Shown: positions 1 to 7,664, counted from the stretch's first letter. The stretch is 13,058 nucleotides of DNA from Acidobacteriota bacterium (GCA_024638355.1 JAHEKO010000063.1:1-13058); one strand, 5' to 3'. The notes: generated by a model not told the origin, from the sequence alone. Numbers and translations are program-made.

Positions 1-89
1 CGATCGCGATGGAGAAGGGCGTGCGCTTCGCGATTCGCGAGGGCGGCCGCACCGTCGGCGCCGGCACCGTCACGGAGATCCTGGACTGA
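1..89 (+). CDS. tuf: Elongation factor Tu, C-terminal end (partial)
   Basis: The frame read from base 3 gives 28 residues ending VTEILD and a TGA stop at 87-89. The stretch RFAIREGGRTVGAG is the hallmark C-terminal beta-barrel (domain 3) end of EF-Tu, the GTPase that carries aminoacyl-tRNA to the ribosomal A site in the cytoplasm. The rest of the gene lies upstream of the window, so nothing can be said about its GTPase domain or start. Its position directly before rpsJ is the usual join between the str operon (rpsL-rpsG-fusA-tuf) and the S10 operon. Many genomes carry two tuf copies; only one end is visible here. Confidence 0.95.
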   Translation, partial: IAMEKGVRFAIREGGRTVGAGTVTEILD

Positions 90-98
90 CGAGGCTTA

Positions 99-119
99 CG
101 CCCGGCCCCGCGCCGGGCG
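99..119 (+). other. GC-rich hairpin between tuf and rpsJ
   Basis: A perfect inverted repeat: CGCCCGGC (99-106), a 5-nt loop (107-111), then GCCGGGCG (112-119). The 8-bp all-G/C stem begins 10 nt after the tuf stop. It is followed by ATTGAG and not by a T-run, so it does not look like a strong intrinsic terminator. It could be a partial terminator, an RNA-processing or 3'-end-stabilising hairpin, or a leader element for the S10 genes. It is the only perfect intergenic stem of this size that I saw in the window. Confidence 0.6.
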
Positions 120-145
120 ATTGAGAAAACAGGGGTTCTGAGAAA

Positions 146-463
<318 letters not shown>

Positions 464-480
464 GGCGTGGGACAAGACCA

Positions 481-1110
481 ATGAACGGAATTCTCGGCAA
501 GAAGCTCGGTATGACCCAGATCTTCCTCGAAGACGGCCGGGTGGTCCCGGTGACCGTCGTCAAGGCGGGTCCCTGCCTGGTCGTGCAGCGCAAGACCGGC
601 GAGAGCGACGGCTACGAGGCGGTGCAGATCGGCCTCGTCGAGGAGAAGGCGCCGCGCGGCGTGACCTCGCCGATGCGCGGCCACTTCGCCAAGGCCGGCG
701 TGGCGCCGCTGCGGCGGCTGGCCGAGTTCGGCATCGAGGCCGGCGACGAGGCCAAGGCGGGCGACGAGGTGAAAGCGTCGATCTTCGAGGTCGACGACTA
801 CGTCGACGTCGTCGGCACCGGCAAGGGCAAGGGCTTCCAGGGCGTCATGCGCCGCCACGGCCACGGCGGCGGCCGCGCGACCCACGGCTCGATGTTTCAT
901 CGCGCGCCCGGCTCGATCGGCCAGGCCTCGGATCCCTCGCGCGTCTTCCCCGGCCTCAAGGCGCCCGGCCAGATGGGCAACAAGCGCGTCACCACCAAGA
1001 ACCTGAAGGTCGTCAAGGTCGACGAGGAGCGCGACCTGCTCTACATCCGCGGCGCGGTGCCCGGACCTCGCGACGGCTACCTGGCGATTCAGAAGGCCAA
1101 GCGCGGCTGA
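481..1110 (+). CDS. rplC: 50S ribosomal protein L3 (uL3)
   Basis: 209 residues, the normal bacterial length. L3 is an early 23S rRNA-binding assembly protein whose central extension reaches toward the peptidyl transferase centre. The N-terminus [15 protein letters not shown], the [15 protein letters not shown] segment (about 112-125) and the HRAPGSIGQ motif (140-148) are diagnostic. Q148 lines up with the glutamine methylated by PrmB in E. coli, so this site is probably modifiable. The gene starts 17 nt after rpsJ with no strong SD, so coupling to rpsJ translation is likely. Residues 87-98 show a doubled six-residue unit ([12 protein letters not shown]) in a surface region where the family is variable; overall length is unchanged, so it is not a real insertion. 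Confidence 0.98.
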   Translation: MNGILGKKLGMTQIFLEDGRVVPVTVVKAGPCLVVQRKTGESDGYEAVQIGLVEEKAPRGVTSPMRGHFAKAGVAPLRRLAEFGIEAGDEAKAGDEVKASIFEVDDYVDVVGTGKGKGFQGVMRRHGHGGGRATHGSMFHRAPGSIGQASDPSRVFPGLKAPGQMGNKRVTTKNLKVVKVDEERDLLYIRGAVPGPRDGYLAIQKAKRG

Positions 1111-1124
1111 ATGAAGGATCGGAC

Positions 1125-1748
1125 ATGAAGATCGCGGTCAAGAGCCTCAAGAACAAGAAAGTCAAGGAGATCGAGCTCCCGGAGTCGGTCTTCGGCTACC
1201 CCTACAAGGAGCACCTGATCCACACCGCGGTTCAGGCCTACCTCGCCGGTCAGCGGCAGGGCACGCACAAGACCAAGCAGCGCGGCGAGGTGCGGGGCTC
1301 CGGGCGCAAGCTCTACCGGCAGAAGGGGACCGGCCGCGCGCGCGCCGGACGCGCCAGCTCGGGCCTGCGGCGGGGTGGCGGTACCATCCACGGACCGCAG
1401 CCGCGGAGCTACGAGAAGGGCTTGTCGGTGCGCGAGAAGCGCAACGCCCTCAAGTCGGCTCTGTCGCGCAAGCTGGCCGAGGAGGCGATCGTGGTGGTCG
1501 ACAAGCTCGACCTCGACAGCCACAAGACCCAGGAGTTCGCCGCCAGCCTCGGCAAGCTCAAGATCGACGGCCGGACTCTGGTCGTCGACCGCTACGGCAA
1601 CATGAACCTGGCGCTGGCGGTGCGCAACAACCCGGCCGTCAAGGCGGTCGACGCACTCGGCGTCACCGTCTACGACATCGTCGACCGCCCCAAGGTGGTC
1701 GTCAGCGAGGAGGCCCTCGGCCGCCTGATCGAGGTGCTGTCCAAGTGA
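1125..1748 (+). CDS. rplD: 50S ribosomal protein L4 (uL4)
   Basis: 207 residues. L4 binds 23S rRNA domain I, and its long loop lines the nascent-peptide exit tunnel. In gammaproteobacteria it is also the autogenous repressor of the S10 operon. The loop is clear: GEVRGSGRKLYRQKGTGRAR followed by a Gly/Arg-rich stretch (about residues 48-90). The globular part follows with KRNALKSALSRKLAEEAIVVVD and the Rossmann-like C-terminal half. AAGGA at 1113-1117 gives an SD about 7 nt before ATG. The 14-nt gap after rplC also contains a 5-codon ORF (1111-1128) that ends in the ATGA formed by this start. The gene overlaps rplW by 4 nt. Whether L4 autoregulates here cannot be judged from the sequence. Confidence 0.97.
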   Translation: MKIAVKSLKNKKVKEIELPESVFGYPYKEHLIHTAVQAYLAGQRQGTHKTKQRGEVRGSGRKLYRQKGTGRARAGRASSGLRRGGGTIHGPQPRSYEKGLSVREKRNALKSALSRKLAEEAIVVVDKLDLDSHKTQEFAASLGKLKIDGRTLVVDRYGNMNLALAVRNNPAVKAVDALGVTVYDIVDRPKVVVSEEALGRLIEVLSK

Positions 1749-2035
1749 GAATTCAAGAAGTCATTCGCCGGCCGCTGATCACCGAGAAGTCGACCGTGCT
1801 CAAGGACGAGCGCGGCATCGTCGCCTTCGAGGTCGACGCGCGGGCCAACAAGATCGAAGTCAAGCGGGCCGTGGAAGCGCAGTTCAAGGTGAAGGTCGCC
1901 GAGGTTCGCTCGGCGAACATGCACGGCAAGGTGCGGCGCCAGGGGCGCTACGTCGGCCGCCGCCCGGACTGGAAGAAGGTCTACGTGCGGCTCGCGCCGG
2001 GCGAAAAGCCGATCGAGTTCTTCGAGGGAGTGTAG
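1745..2035 (+). CDS. rplW: 50S ribosomal protein L23 (uL23)
   Basis: 96 residues, normal for the family. L23 sits at the exit-tunnel rim and is the main docking site for trigger factor, SRP and the SecY translocon in other bacteria. Signatures are [11 protein letters not shown] near the N-terminus, the [18 protein letters not shown] helix-strand, and the loop with [20 protein letters not shown] before the last strand. The start is GTG within the GTGA overlap with the rplD stop (1745-1748), so translation is probably coupled to L4. No alternative in-frame start fits the family N-terminus better. The gap to rplB is 4 nt. Confidence 0.97.
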   Translation: MRIQEVIRRPLITEKSTVLKDERGIVAFEVDARANKIEVKRAVEAQFKVKVAEVRSANMHGKVRRQGRYVGRRPDWKKVYVRLAPGEKPIEFFEGV

Positions 2036-2039
2036 GTCG

Positions 2040-2867
2040 ATGGCGATCAGAAAACTCAAGCCGACGAATCCGGCCAGCCGGTTCCAGACGGTCTCGACCT
2101 TCGACGAGGTGACCGCTTCGAAGCCGTACAAGCCGCTGACCGAAGGCAAGGACGGCTCGGGCGGCCGCAACAACAAGGGCCGGACGACCGTTCGCTTCCG
2201 TGGCGGCGGCCACAAGCGGCGCTACCGCATCGTCGACTTCAAGCGCGACAAGGCGGGCGTTCCGGCCCGGGTCGCCACCGTGGAGTACGACCCGAACCGG
2301 TCGGCGCGAATCGCCCTGCTGCACTACGCCGACGGCGAGAAGCGCTACATCCTGTGGCCCCACGGCCTGGCGGTGGGCGACGAGGTGGTCTCGGGTGAGG
2401 ATGCCCCGATCAATCCGGGCAACGCCCTGCCGCTGAGCAAGATCCCGGCCGGCACCATCGTCCACAACGTCGAGCTCAAGATCGGCGGCGGCGGGCAGAT
2501 GGCGCGCAGCGCGGGATCCGGCGCCCAGCTGATGGCCAAGGAAGGCAAGCAGGCGCTGCTCAAGCTGCCCTCGGGCGAAGTGCGCAAGGTGCACATCGAG
2601 TGCTTCGCCACCGTCGGCCAGGTCGGCAATCTCGATCACGAGAACAAGTCGCTCGGCAAGGCGGGCAAGAAGCGCTGGCTCGGGCGCCGGCCGCACAACC
2701 GCGGCGTGGTGATGAATCCGGTCGACCACCCGATGGGCGGCGGCGAGGGCCGCAGCTCGGGCGGCCGCCACCCCTGTTCGCCCTGGGGCCAGCCGGCCAA
2801 GGGCTTCAAGACGCGTAGAAACAAGCGCACGGACAAGATGATCGTGCGGCGACGAAAGCAGAAGTAG
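2040..2867 (+). CDS. rplB: 50S ribosomal protein L2 (uL2)
   Basis: 275 residues (E. coli 273). L2 is a primary 23S rRNA binder needed for subunit joining and peptidyl transferase function. Visible landmarks are [24 protein letters not shown] (about 40-63), the OB/SH3-like middle with [24 protein letters not shown], and the C-terminal NPVDH segment. H230 (H229 in Met-less E. coli numbering), the conserved histidine studied in peptidyl transfer, is present. The second histidine found in many species (HPHGGGEG) is Met232 here (HPMGGGEG), a variant also known from other phyla such as Bacteroidota. SD GGGAG at 2026-2030 lies inside the end of rplW, 9 nt before ATG. Confidence 0.98.
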   Translation: MAIRKLKPTNPASRFQTVSTFDEVTASKPYKPLTEGKDGSGGRNNKGRTTVRFRGGGHKRRYRIVDFKRDKAGVPARVATVEYDPNRSARIALLHYADGEKRYILWPHGLAVGDEVVSGEDAPINPGNALPLSKIPAGTIVHNVELKIGGGGQMARSAGSGAQLMAKEGKQALLKLPSGEVRKVHIECFATVGQVGNLDHENKSLGKAGKKRWLGRRPHNRGVVMNPVDHPMGGGEGRSSGGRHPCSPWGQPAKGFKTRRNKRTDKMIVRRRKQK

Positions 2868-2875
2868 GACGGCTC

Positions 2876-3163
2876 ATGACGCGATCTCTCAAGAAGGGCT
2901 TCTTCATCGACGAGCACCTCCAGCAGAAGGTGGAGTCGATGGTGGAGTCGGGCAAGAAGCGGGTCTTCAAGACCTGGTCACGGCGTTCCACGATCACGCC
3001 CGAGATGGTCGGGCTGACGATCGCCGTCCACAACGGGATGAAGTTCATTCCGGTCTACGTCACCGAGAACATGGTCGGCCACAAGCTGGGCGAGTTCGCG
3101 ATGACGCGGACCTTTCGCGGCCACGGCGGCAAGCGGGCGGAGAAGGCGGGGAGGCCGAGATAA
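2876..3163 (+). CDS. rpsS: 30S ribosomal protein S19 (uS19)
   Basis: 95 residues (family about 92). S19 is in the 30S head next to S13, near bridge B1a and the A-site tRNA. The start [15 protein letters not shown], the central [14 protein letters not shown] and the end [21 protein letters not shown] are textbook S19. ATG lies 8 nt after the rplB stop. The sequence upstream (GTAGGACGGCTC) offers only a weak SD, AGGA at 2865-2868. The TAATG at 3161-3165 means the last base of the stop is the first base of rplV, so the two are coupled. Confidence 0.97.
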   Translation: MTRSLKKGFFIDEHLQQKVESMVESGKKRVFKTWSRRSTITPEMVGLTIAVHNGMKFIPVYVTENMVGHKLGEFAMTRTFRGHGGKRAEKAGRPR

Positions 3164-3516
3164 TGGAAGTCACGGCGCGACTGCGCTATCTCCAGACTTC
3201 GCCGCAGAAGGTGCGCCTGGTCGCCGACCAGATCCGCGGCCGCGACGTCCAGGAGGCGGTGAACATCCTGGAGCTTTCCAAGAAGTGGGCGGCGCGGCCG
3301 CTCAAGAAGCTGTTGAAGTCGGCGATCGCCAACGCCGAGAGCCAGGACGAGAAGATCGACGTCGACCTGCTCTACGTGCGCGAGGTGTTCGTCGACGGCG
3401 GACCGGCGCTCAAGCGCATCCGCCCGCAACCGATGGGCAGGGCGTTCCGCATTCTCAAGCGGCAGAGCCACGTCACGGTGAAGCTCGACACGCGCAAGAC
3501 GGTGGACGACTCGTAG
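3163..3516 (+). CDS. rplV: 50S ribosomal protein L22 (uL22)
   Basis: 117 residues (family about 110). L22 contacts all 23S rRNA domains, and its long beta-hairpin forms part of the exit-tunnel constriction with L4. The N-terminal helix region reads [21 protein letters not shown]. The hairpin is [20 protein letters not shown] (about 80-99), the segment where macrolide-resistance mutations fall in other bacteria; no deletion is visible. The tail after HVTVKL is slightly longer than usual and polar. The start ATG overlaps the rpsS stop by one base. The 10-nt gap to rpsC carries a strong GGGGGAG. Confidence 0.96.
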   Translation: MEVTARLRYLQTSPQKVRLVADQIRGRDVQEAVNILELSKKWAARPLKKLLKSAIANAESQDEKIDVDLLYVREVFVDGGPALKRIRPQPMGRAFRILKRQSHVTVKLDTRKTVDDS

Positions 3517-3526
3517 GGGGAGATCA

Positions 3527-4183
3527 GTGGGTCAGAAAACACATCCGTACGGGTTCCGGCTCGTCTACAACAAGTCGTGGCACTCGCGCTGGTTTGCCGA
3601 GCGGGACTACTCGCAGATTCTGCACGAGGACCTGAAGCTGCGCGAGCAGCTCAAGCGGCGTCTATCGCACGCCGGCGTCAGCGAGATCGACATCGAGCGC
3701 GCGGCCGACAAGCTGCGGGTGTCGATCTACACCTCGCGACCCGGCATCATCATCGGCCGCAAGGGCGCCGAGGTCGACAAGCTGCGCGACGACCTGATGA
3801 AGCAGATGGGCAAGCCCGTGCACATCAACATCCAGGAGATCCAGCGGCCCGAGCTCGAGGCGCAGCTGGTGGCGGCCTCGATCGCCGGCCAGCTCGAGCG
3901 CCGGATCGCCTTCCGGCGGGCGATGAAGAAGGCGATGGAATCGTCGTTCCGTTTCGGCGCCAAGGGCTTCAAGGTGATGATCGCGGGCCGCCTGGGCGGT
4001 CACGAGATCGCCCGGACCGAGTGGTACCAGGACGGCCGTCTGCCGCTGCACACGCTCAAGGCGGACATCGACTACGGCTTCACCGAGGCGCGCACGACCT
4101 ACGGCATGATCGGGGTGAAGGTGTGGATCTACAAGGGCGACCTTCTGCGCGAGCGCGGGCGGCGTGCCCTCGGAGCCGGCTAG
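3527..4183 (+). CDS. rpsC: 30S ribosomal protein S3 (uS3)
   Basis: 218 residues, within family range but with a short C-terminal tail compared with the 233 of E. coli. S3 lies at the mRNA entry tunnel and contributes to mRNA helicase activity. The N-terminus [12 protein letters not shown] fixes the GTG start at 3527, preceded by GGGGGAG (3516-3522) at good spacing. The KH domain has [13 protein letters not shown] with the GXXG loop at residues 77-80. The second domain contains [26 protein letters not shown] and ends in [15 protein letters not shown]. It is followed by the largest gap of the window (82 nt) before rplP, whereas most other junctions here are under 20 nt. Confidence 0.97.
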   Translation: MGQKTHPYGFRLVYNKSWHSRWFAERDYSQILHEDLKLREQLKRRLSHAGVSEIDIERAADKLRVSIYTSRPGIIIGRKGAEVDKLRDDLMKQMGKPVHINIQEIQRPELEAQLVAASIAGQLERRIAFRRAMKKAMESSFRFGAKGFKVMIAGRLGGHEIARTEWYQDGRLPLHTLKADIDYGFTEARTTYGMIGVKVWIYKGDLLRERGRRALGAG

Positions 4184-4265
4184 AGGACGACTCGGACAGG
4201 CCGGGAAGCGAAAGAGCAGAGCAGAACATGCAGAACTCGACGGACAGTTGTGAGGTGACTCGCCG
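4184..4265 (+). other. 82-nt rpsC-rplP spacer with a 14-codon ORF
   Basis: This is the longest non-coding gap in the window, and its middle is richer in A than the flanking genes. It holds a short direct repeat GCAGAAC at 4221-4227 and 4230-4236, and an imperfect repeat (ACTCGGACAG at 4190-4199, ACTCGACGGACAG at 4235-4247). GAGG at 4252-4255 is the likely SD of rplP. An ATG at 4228 opens a 14-codon ORF ([14 protein letters not shown]) whose TGA at 4270-4272 lies inside the rplP start region. Only a weak purine-rich stretch precedes that ATG. I see no promoter-like -35/-10 pair and no T-run terminator. Whether the ORF is translated is unknown. Confidence 0.45.
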
Positions 4266-4685
4266 ATGCTGATGCCCAAGAAGGTCAAGTACCGGAAGCA
4301 GCAGCGCGGCAAGCGCCGCGGCCGGGCCAAGGGCGGCGATTCGATCGCCTTCGGCGACTACGGCCTGCAGGCGCTCGAGTGCGGCTGGGTGACGGCGCGG
4401 CAGATCGAGGCCGCTCGTATCGCCATCACCCGCGGCGTCAAGCGCGGCGGCAAGATCTGGATCCGGGTGTTCCCCGACAAGCCGATCACCAAGAAGCCGC
4501 TCGAGACCCGGATGGGTAAGGGCAAGGGCGCGCCCGAGGCGTGGGTGGCGGTGGTCAAGCCGGGGCGCGTGCTGTTCGAGCTGGAAGGAGTGTCGCCCGA
4601 GGTCGCGGAGCACGCGATCAAGCTGGCGACCTACAAGTTCGGAATCAAGACGCGCTTCATCTCGCGTCACGAGGAGTGGGCCTGA
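4266..4685 (+). CDS. rplP: 50S ribosomal protein L16 (uL16)
   Basis: 139 residues (family 136-140). L16 is a late-assembling protein near the A-site tRNA elbow and the 5S rRNA. The N-terminus [21 protein letters not shown] and the core [15 protein letters not shown] stretch ([20 protein letters not shown]) are diagnostic. R82 in ETRMGKGKG is equivalent to the arginine hydroxylated by a ribosomal oxygenase in E. coli. GAGG at 4252-4255 sets ATG 4266 as start; the third codon (4272) is another in-frame ATG, which forms TGATG with the end of the upstream 14-codon ORF. The rplP stop overlaps the rpmC start by 1 nt (TGATG, 4683-4687). Confidence 0.97.
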   Translation: MLMPKKVKYRKQQRGKRRGRAKGGDSIAFGDYGLQALECGWVTARQIEAARIAITRGVKRGGKIWIRVFPDKPITKKPLETRMGKGKGAPEAWVAVVKPGRVLFELEGVSPEVAEHAIKLATYKFGIKTRFISRHEEWA

Positions 4686-4882
4686 TGGCGGTCAAAGCGT
4701 CGGATCTGCGCGAGCAGACGGTCGAGGAGCTGCGCGACAAGGAGCGCGAGCTCGCCGAGCAGCTGTTCGCCTTGCGCCTGCAGAAGGTCACCGGTCAGAT
4801 CGAGAACCCGGCGAAGATCGCCAGCCTGCGCCGCGACATGGCGCGGGTGCTGACCGTGATCGGTGAGAAGGCCAGAGGTTAG
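4685..4882 (+). CDS. rpmC: 50S ribosomal protein L29 (uL29)
   Basis: 65 residues, a normal two-helix L29. L29 sits beside L23 at the exit-tunnel rim. The pattern KASDLREQTVEELRDKE, then LFALRLQKVTGQIENPAKI, then a second basic helix RRDMARVLTVIGEK matches the family closely. An open frame extends far upstream inside rplP, but family length and the TGATG overlap with the rplP stop fix the start at ATG 4685. The upstream frame is only a shadow of rplP. It is followed 13 nt later by rpsQ. Confidence 0.96.
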   Translation: MAVKASDLREQTVEELRDKERELAEQLFALRLQKVTGQIENPAKIASLRRDMARVLTVIGEKARG

Positions 4883-4895
4883 GAGAGCTGGAGAG

Positions 4896-5177
4896 ATGAC
4901 GGAAACGGCAGTCACCGAAACCCGCGGCCGCAAGCAGGTGCGCATCGGCACCGTGGTGAGCAACAGCATGGACAAGACGGTGGTGGTCGCGGTCGAGAAC
5001 CGCGTCATGCACCGGCTCTACAAGCGTTACATGAAGAAGACGAAGCGATTCCACGCGCACGACGAGACCGGTCAGTGCGGCGTGGGCGACCGCGTCGAGA
5101 TCGTGTCGTGCCGGCCGCTGTCGCGCCTCAAGCGCTGGCGCGTGCGGCAGGTGCTGAAGAAGGCGGTAGGCCAATGA
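4896..5177 (+). CDS. rpsQ: 30S ribosomal protein S17 (uS17)
   Basis: 93 residues from ATG 4896, slightly longer than the usual 80-90 because of a polar N-terminal lead ([11 protein letters not shown]). S17 binds 16S rRNA helices 7 and 11 during early 30S assembly. The OB-fold core reads [21 protein letters not shown], then [20 protein letters not shown] and [12 protein letters not shown]. The frame is open further upstream to a GTG-type start at 4863, but that lies inside rpmC and would add a non-homologous tail. AGGAG at 4881-4885 supports ATG 4896. The stop overlaps the rplN start by 4 nt (ATGA 5174-5177). Confidence 0.95.
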   Translation: MTETAVTETRGRKQVRIGTVVSNSMDKTVVVAVENRVMHRLYKRYMKKTKRFHAHDETGQCGVGDRVEIVSCRPLSRLKRWRVRQVLKKAVGQ

Positions 5178-5542
5178 TCCAGATGGGCTCGATCCTCGAC
5201 GTCGCCGACAACTCGGGCGCGCGGAAGATCGCCTGCATCCAGGTGCGCGGCCGCTCCGCCTCCAAGGTCGGCGGCATCGGCGACATCATCACCGCTTCGG
5301 TCAAGGAGGCCACGCCGGAGGGCACGGTCAAGAAGGGCCAGGTGGTGCGCGCGGTGATCGTGCGGACGCGCCGGGCCCACCGCCGCCGCGACGGCAGCTA
5401 CATCCGGTTCGACACCAATTCGGCGGTGCTGGTCAACGAGGCGGGCGAGCCGCTCGGGACGCGAGTCTTCGGCCCCGTGGCCCGCGAGCTGCGCGAGCGG
5501 CGGTTCATGAAGATCATCTCGCTGGCGCCGGAGGTCATCTGA
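5174..5542 (+). CDS. rplN: 50S ribosomal protein L14 (uL14)
   Basis: 122 residues, exactly the typical length when started at ATG 5174. L14 lies at the subunit interface (bridges B5/B8) and is the docking site of the silencing factor RsfS in bacteria. Diagnostic segments are [44 protein letters not shown], the [15 protein letters not shown] loop and the end [12 protein letters not shown]. The open frame upstream to 5075 lies within rpsQ and is rejected. The ATGA overlap with the rpsQ stop suggests coupled translation. This gene begins what is the spc operon in E. coli, but no promoter or leader separates it here. Confidence 0.97.
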   Translation: MIQMGSILDVADNSGARKIACIQVRGRSASKVGGIGDIITASVKEATPEGTVKKGQVVRAVIVRTRRAHRRRDGSYIRFDTNSAVLVNEAGEPLGTRVFGPVARELRERRFMKIISLAPEVI

Positions 5543-5547
5543 CGGAC

Positions 5548-5871
5548 ATGAAGAAGATCAAGATCAAGAAGGGCGACGAGGTGCTGGTCACCAAGGGCAA
5601 GGACCGCGGCGCGCGTGGCAAGGTGCTGAAGGTGCAGCCGGCCCAGAACACCGCGATCGTCGAGCGGATCAACATGGTGAAGCGCCACACGCGGGCGAAC
5701 CCGAACCAGCAGGTCCAGGGGGGCATCGTCGAGCGCGAAGCGCCGATCCGGATCTCCAACCTGATGTTGATCTGCCCCGAGAGCGGGCAGCCGACCCGGG
5801 TCGGCCGCCGCCGTCTGGAGGACGGCACGAGCGTTCGAGTGAGCAAGAAGTCGAACGCCACTTTCAACTAA
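5548..5871 (+). CDS. rplX: 50S ribosomal protein L24 (uL24)
   Basis: 107 residues. L24 is an assembly-initiator protein that binds the 5' end of 23S rRNA. The KOW motif is in the N-terminus: [20 protein letters not shown], then [31 protein letters not shown] follows in the centre. The C-terminal segment [13 protein letters not shown] retains only one cysteine; several bacteria have CPxCG here, so a metal site is unlikely in this copy. ATG comes 5 nt after the rplN stop with no good SD at normal distance, so it probably depends on ribosomes finishing rplN. The gap to rplE is 12 nt. Confidence 0.96.
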   Translation: MKKIKIKKGDEVLVTKGKDRGARGKVLKVQPAQNTAIVERINMVKRHTRANPNQQVQGGIVEREAPIRISNLMLICPESGQPTRVGRRRLEDGTSVRVSKKSNATFN

Positions 5872-5883
5872 GGCTGAATCGAG

Positions 5884-6483
5884 ATGGCGAAGAGCAAGAG
5901 CACATCGGCGCCGGCGGCGGGCAGCGGCTACTTCCCCCGCTTGCGCAAACGTTACGAAGAGGACGTCGTGCCCGATCTCCAGAAGGAGTTCGGCATCGAC
6001 AACGTCATGGCCGTGCCGCGGCTCGAGAAGATTGTCCTCAACGTCGGCCTCGGCGAGGCGACGCAGAACATCAAGCTGCTCGACCAGGCGGTGGAGGAGC
6101 TGGCGCAGATCGCGGGCCAGCGCCCGACCGTGACCCGCGCGCGCAAGTCGATCGCGGCGTTCAAGGTGCGCGAAGGCATGCCGATCGGCTGCCGGGTGAC
6201 GCTGCGGGGCGGCCGCATGTGGGACTTTCTCGACCGCCTCATCTCGGCCGCCCTGCCGCGCGTGCGCGACTTCCAGGGCGTCAAGACCGGCGCGTTCGAC
6301 GGCCGCGGCAACTACACGCTGGGGATCCAGGACCACCTGATCTTCCCCGACGTCGACTACAACAAGGTGGACCGGCCGAAGGGGCTCAACATCACGATCG
6401 TCACCACGGCCGACAACGACGAGCGGGCCTTCCACCTGCTCAAGTCGCTTGGTATGCCGTTCAAGCGGCCTCGCAACGACTAA
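5884..6483 (+). CDS. rplE: 50S ribosomal protein L5 (uL5)
   Basis: 199 residues against about 179 in E. coli. The extra length is an N-terminal low-complexity lead ([15 protein letters not shown]) before the conserved [19 protein letters not shown]5 binds 5S rRNA and the P-site tRNA elbow in the central protuberance. Signatures are [16 protein letters not shown], the [21 protein letters not shown] stretch (split here around residues 79-99), CRVTLRG, and [17 protein letters not shown] near the C-terminus. ATG 5884 follows a weak purine stretch (GAATCGAG). Internal starts downstream would remove the variable lead without touching the family core, so the exact start is a little uncertain. Confidence 0.95.
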   Translation: MAKSKSTSAPAAGSGYFPRLRKRYEEDVVPDLQKEFGIDNVMAVPRLEKIVLNVGLGEATQNIKLLDQAVEELAQIAGQRPTVTRARKSIAAFKVREGMPIGCRVTLRGGRMWDFLDRLISAALPRVRDFQGVKTGAFDGRGNYTLGIQDHLIFPDVDYNKVDRPKGLNITIVTTADNDERAFHLLKSLGMPFKRPRND

Positions 6484-6487
6484 GGAG
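6483..6487 (+). promoter_or_regulatory. Shine-Dalgarno deciding the rpsN GTG start
   Basis: AGGAG begins on the last base of the rplE stop and lies 6 nt before GTG 6494. The alternative in-frame ATG at 6512 would be 24 nt away. This supports the GTG start for S14. Confidence 0.7.
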
Positions 6488-6493
6488 ATTCGA

Positions 6494-6679
6494 GTGGCAA
6501 CAACGGCAAAGATGGCCCAGATCACCCAGAAGCCCAAGTTCAAGGTGCGCTACCGCAACCGCTGCCGGCGGTGCGGCCGCCCGCGCGGCTACATGCGCAA
6601 GTTCGCCCTGTGCCGGATCTGCTTCCGCAATCTGTCGCTGCAGGGCTATCTGCCCGGCGTGATCAAGGCGAGTTGGTGA
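6494..6679 (+). CDS. rpsN: 30S ribosomal protein S14, zinc-binding (C+) type (uS14)
   Basis: 61 residues from GTG 6494, the short zinc form of S14 and not the long (about 100-residue) cysteine-free form. S14 is in the 30S head near S3 and S10. Four cysteines, C24, C27, C40 and C43, form CRRC and CRIC pairs that bind Zn2+ in this subtype. [10 protein letters not shown] and [11 protein letters not shown] are the family flanks. The SD at 6483-6487 supports GTG; starting at ATG 6512 would give 55 residues and also keep the domain. The open frame further upstream lies inside rplE. It is followed 10 nt later by rpsH, the usual order. Confidence 0.95.
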   Translation: MATTAKMAQITQKPKFKVRYRNRCRRCGRPRGYMRKFALCRICFRNLSLQGYLPGVIKASW

Positions 6680-6689
6680 GGACCCGGCG

Positions 6690-7091
6690 ATGACGATGAC
6701 CGACCCGATAGCGGATCTGCTGACCCGGATTCGCAACGCTCACACCGCCAAGCACGACCGGCTCGATTCGCCGACTTCGGGCCTCAAGCTCGAGGTCTGC
6801 CGAATCCTCAAGGAGCAGGGCTTCATCTCCGACTTCGAGAGCGTCGACAACGGCGCTCCGGGAGGCCGGCTGCGCGTCTTCCTGCGCTACGGCGCCGACG
6901 GCGCGCCGGCGATCCAGCATCTGCAACGCGTAAGCCGTCCGGGCCGCCGCGTCTATCGCGGCGCCGGCGAGCTCAAGCCGGTTCTCAACGGACTCGGCGT
7001 CGCCATCGTTTCGACTTCCAAGGGTCTGTTGACCGACCAGCAGGCGCGTGACCAGCGCGTCGGCGGCGAGATCCTCTGCGAGGTCTGGTAG
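6690..7091 (+). CDS. rpsH: 30S ribosomal protein S8 (uS8)
   Basis: 133 residues (family 130-132). S8 is a primary binder of the central domain of 16S rRNA, and in E. coli it represses the spc operon by binding the rplE mRNA. The start MTMTDPIADLLTRIRNAH, the middle SRPGRRVYRGAGEL and the end GLGVAIVSTSKGLLTD then VGGEILCEVW are characteristic. GAGG at 6678-6681 is 8 nt before ATG 6690 and 14 nt before the second in-frame ATG at 6696, so 6690 is preferred. I could not recognise an S8-type operator near rplE by eye. Confidence 0.96.
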   Translation: MTMTDPIADLLTRIRNAHTAKHDRLDSPTSGLKLEVCRILKEQGFISDFESVDNGAPGGRLRVFLRYGADGAPAIQHLQRVSRPGRRVYRGAGELKPVLNGLGVAIVSTSKGLLTDQQARDQRVGGEILCEVW

Positions 7092-7099
7092 GAGAGCCG

Positions 7100-7645
7100 A
7101 TGTCACGCGTAGGAAAACGTCCAATCGAGATTCCGAACGGGACCAAGGTCGCGATCGAGAACGGCGTCTTCACGGCCGAGGGGCCGAAGGGGAAGGTCGC
7201 CGAGCGGATGCTCGAGGGCATCGCGGTTTCGATCGACGACGGCATCATCAGCGTCAGTCGCGAGAACGACAGCGGCGATCTTCGCTCCAAGCACGGGTTG
7301 ATCCGGGCGCTGCTGGCCAACGCGGTCACCGGCGTTTCGGAAGGCTTCGTCAAGGAGCTGCAGCTCAACGGCGTCGGCTACAAGGCCGAGGTACAGGGGC
7401 GCGCCGTTCATCTGGCGCTCGGCTACTCGCACCCGGTGATCTACGAGCTGCCCGACGGTATCGACGTCGAGATCGACAAATCGAACAAGATCTCGGTGCG
7501 CGGGGCCAACCGCCAGGAGGTGGGGCAGGTCGCGGCCGAGATTCGCAGTCTGCGCAAGCCCGATCCCTACAAGGGCAAGGGCATCAAGTACGTCGACGAG
7601 GTGATTCGACGCAAGGTCGGCAAGGCCGGCGCGACGGCCGGCTAG
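7100..7645 (+). CDS. rplF: 50S ribosomal protein L6 (uL6)
   Basis: 181 residues (family 175-180). L6 lies near the sarcin-ricin loop and the factor-binding site. The N-terminus [20 protein letters not shown] and the two repeated L6 folds are seen. The second fold holds [14 protein letters not shown] and the C-terminal [22 protein letters not shown] signature. AGGAG (7090-7094) overlaps the rpsH stop and is 5 nt from the ATG. A short GC stem (GCCGGC at 7625-7630 and 7637-7642) spans the last codons up to the stop. The gap to rplR is 19 nt. Confidence 0.97.
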   Translation: MSRVGKRPIEIPNGTKVAIENGVFTAEGPKGKVAERMLEGIAVSIDDGIISVSRENDSGDLRSKHGLIRALLANAVTGVSEGFVKELQLNGVGYKAEVQGRAVHLALGYSHPVIYELPDGIDVEIDKSNKISVRGANRQEVGQVAAEIRSLRKPDPYKGKGIKYVDEVIRRKVGKAGATAG

Positions 7646-7664
7646 GCGGAAAGAGGCGTTACTC

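Noticed and set aside
1884..2771. A 295-codon minus-strand frame over rplW and rplB
   Set aside because: Antisense shadow of L2; low-complexity Ala/Arg/Val/Leu content and no family match recognised.
5548..5884. S8-binding operator near the rplX-rplE junction as in E. coli
   Set aside because: I could not see a helix resembling the S8 target by eye; a covariance-model search would be needed. A hit near 5860-5900 would support it.
5398..6543. A 381-codon open frame on the minus strand opposite rplN, rplX and rplE
   Set aside because: It lies antisense to three clear ribosomal genes, is rich in Arg, Ala, Asp, Val and Leu as expected from high-GC complementary codons, and has no recognisable domain. 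It is a shadow frame.
7625..7642. Possible 6-bp stem (GCCGGC twice, 6-nt loop) at the end of rplF as a terminator
   Set aside because: No T-run follows, it lies in the last codons, and GCCGGC is a self-complementary word expected often in such GC-rich DNA. rplR follows 19 nt later with its own SD.
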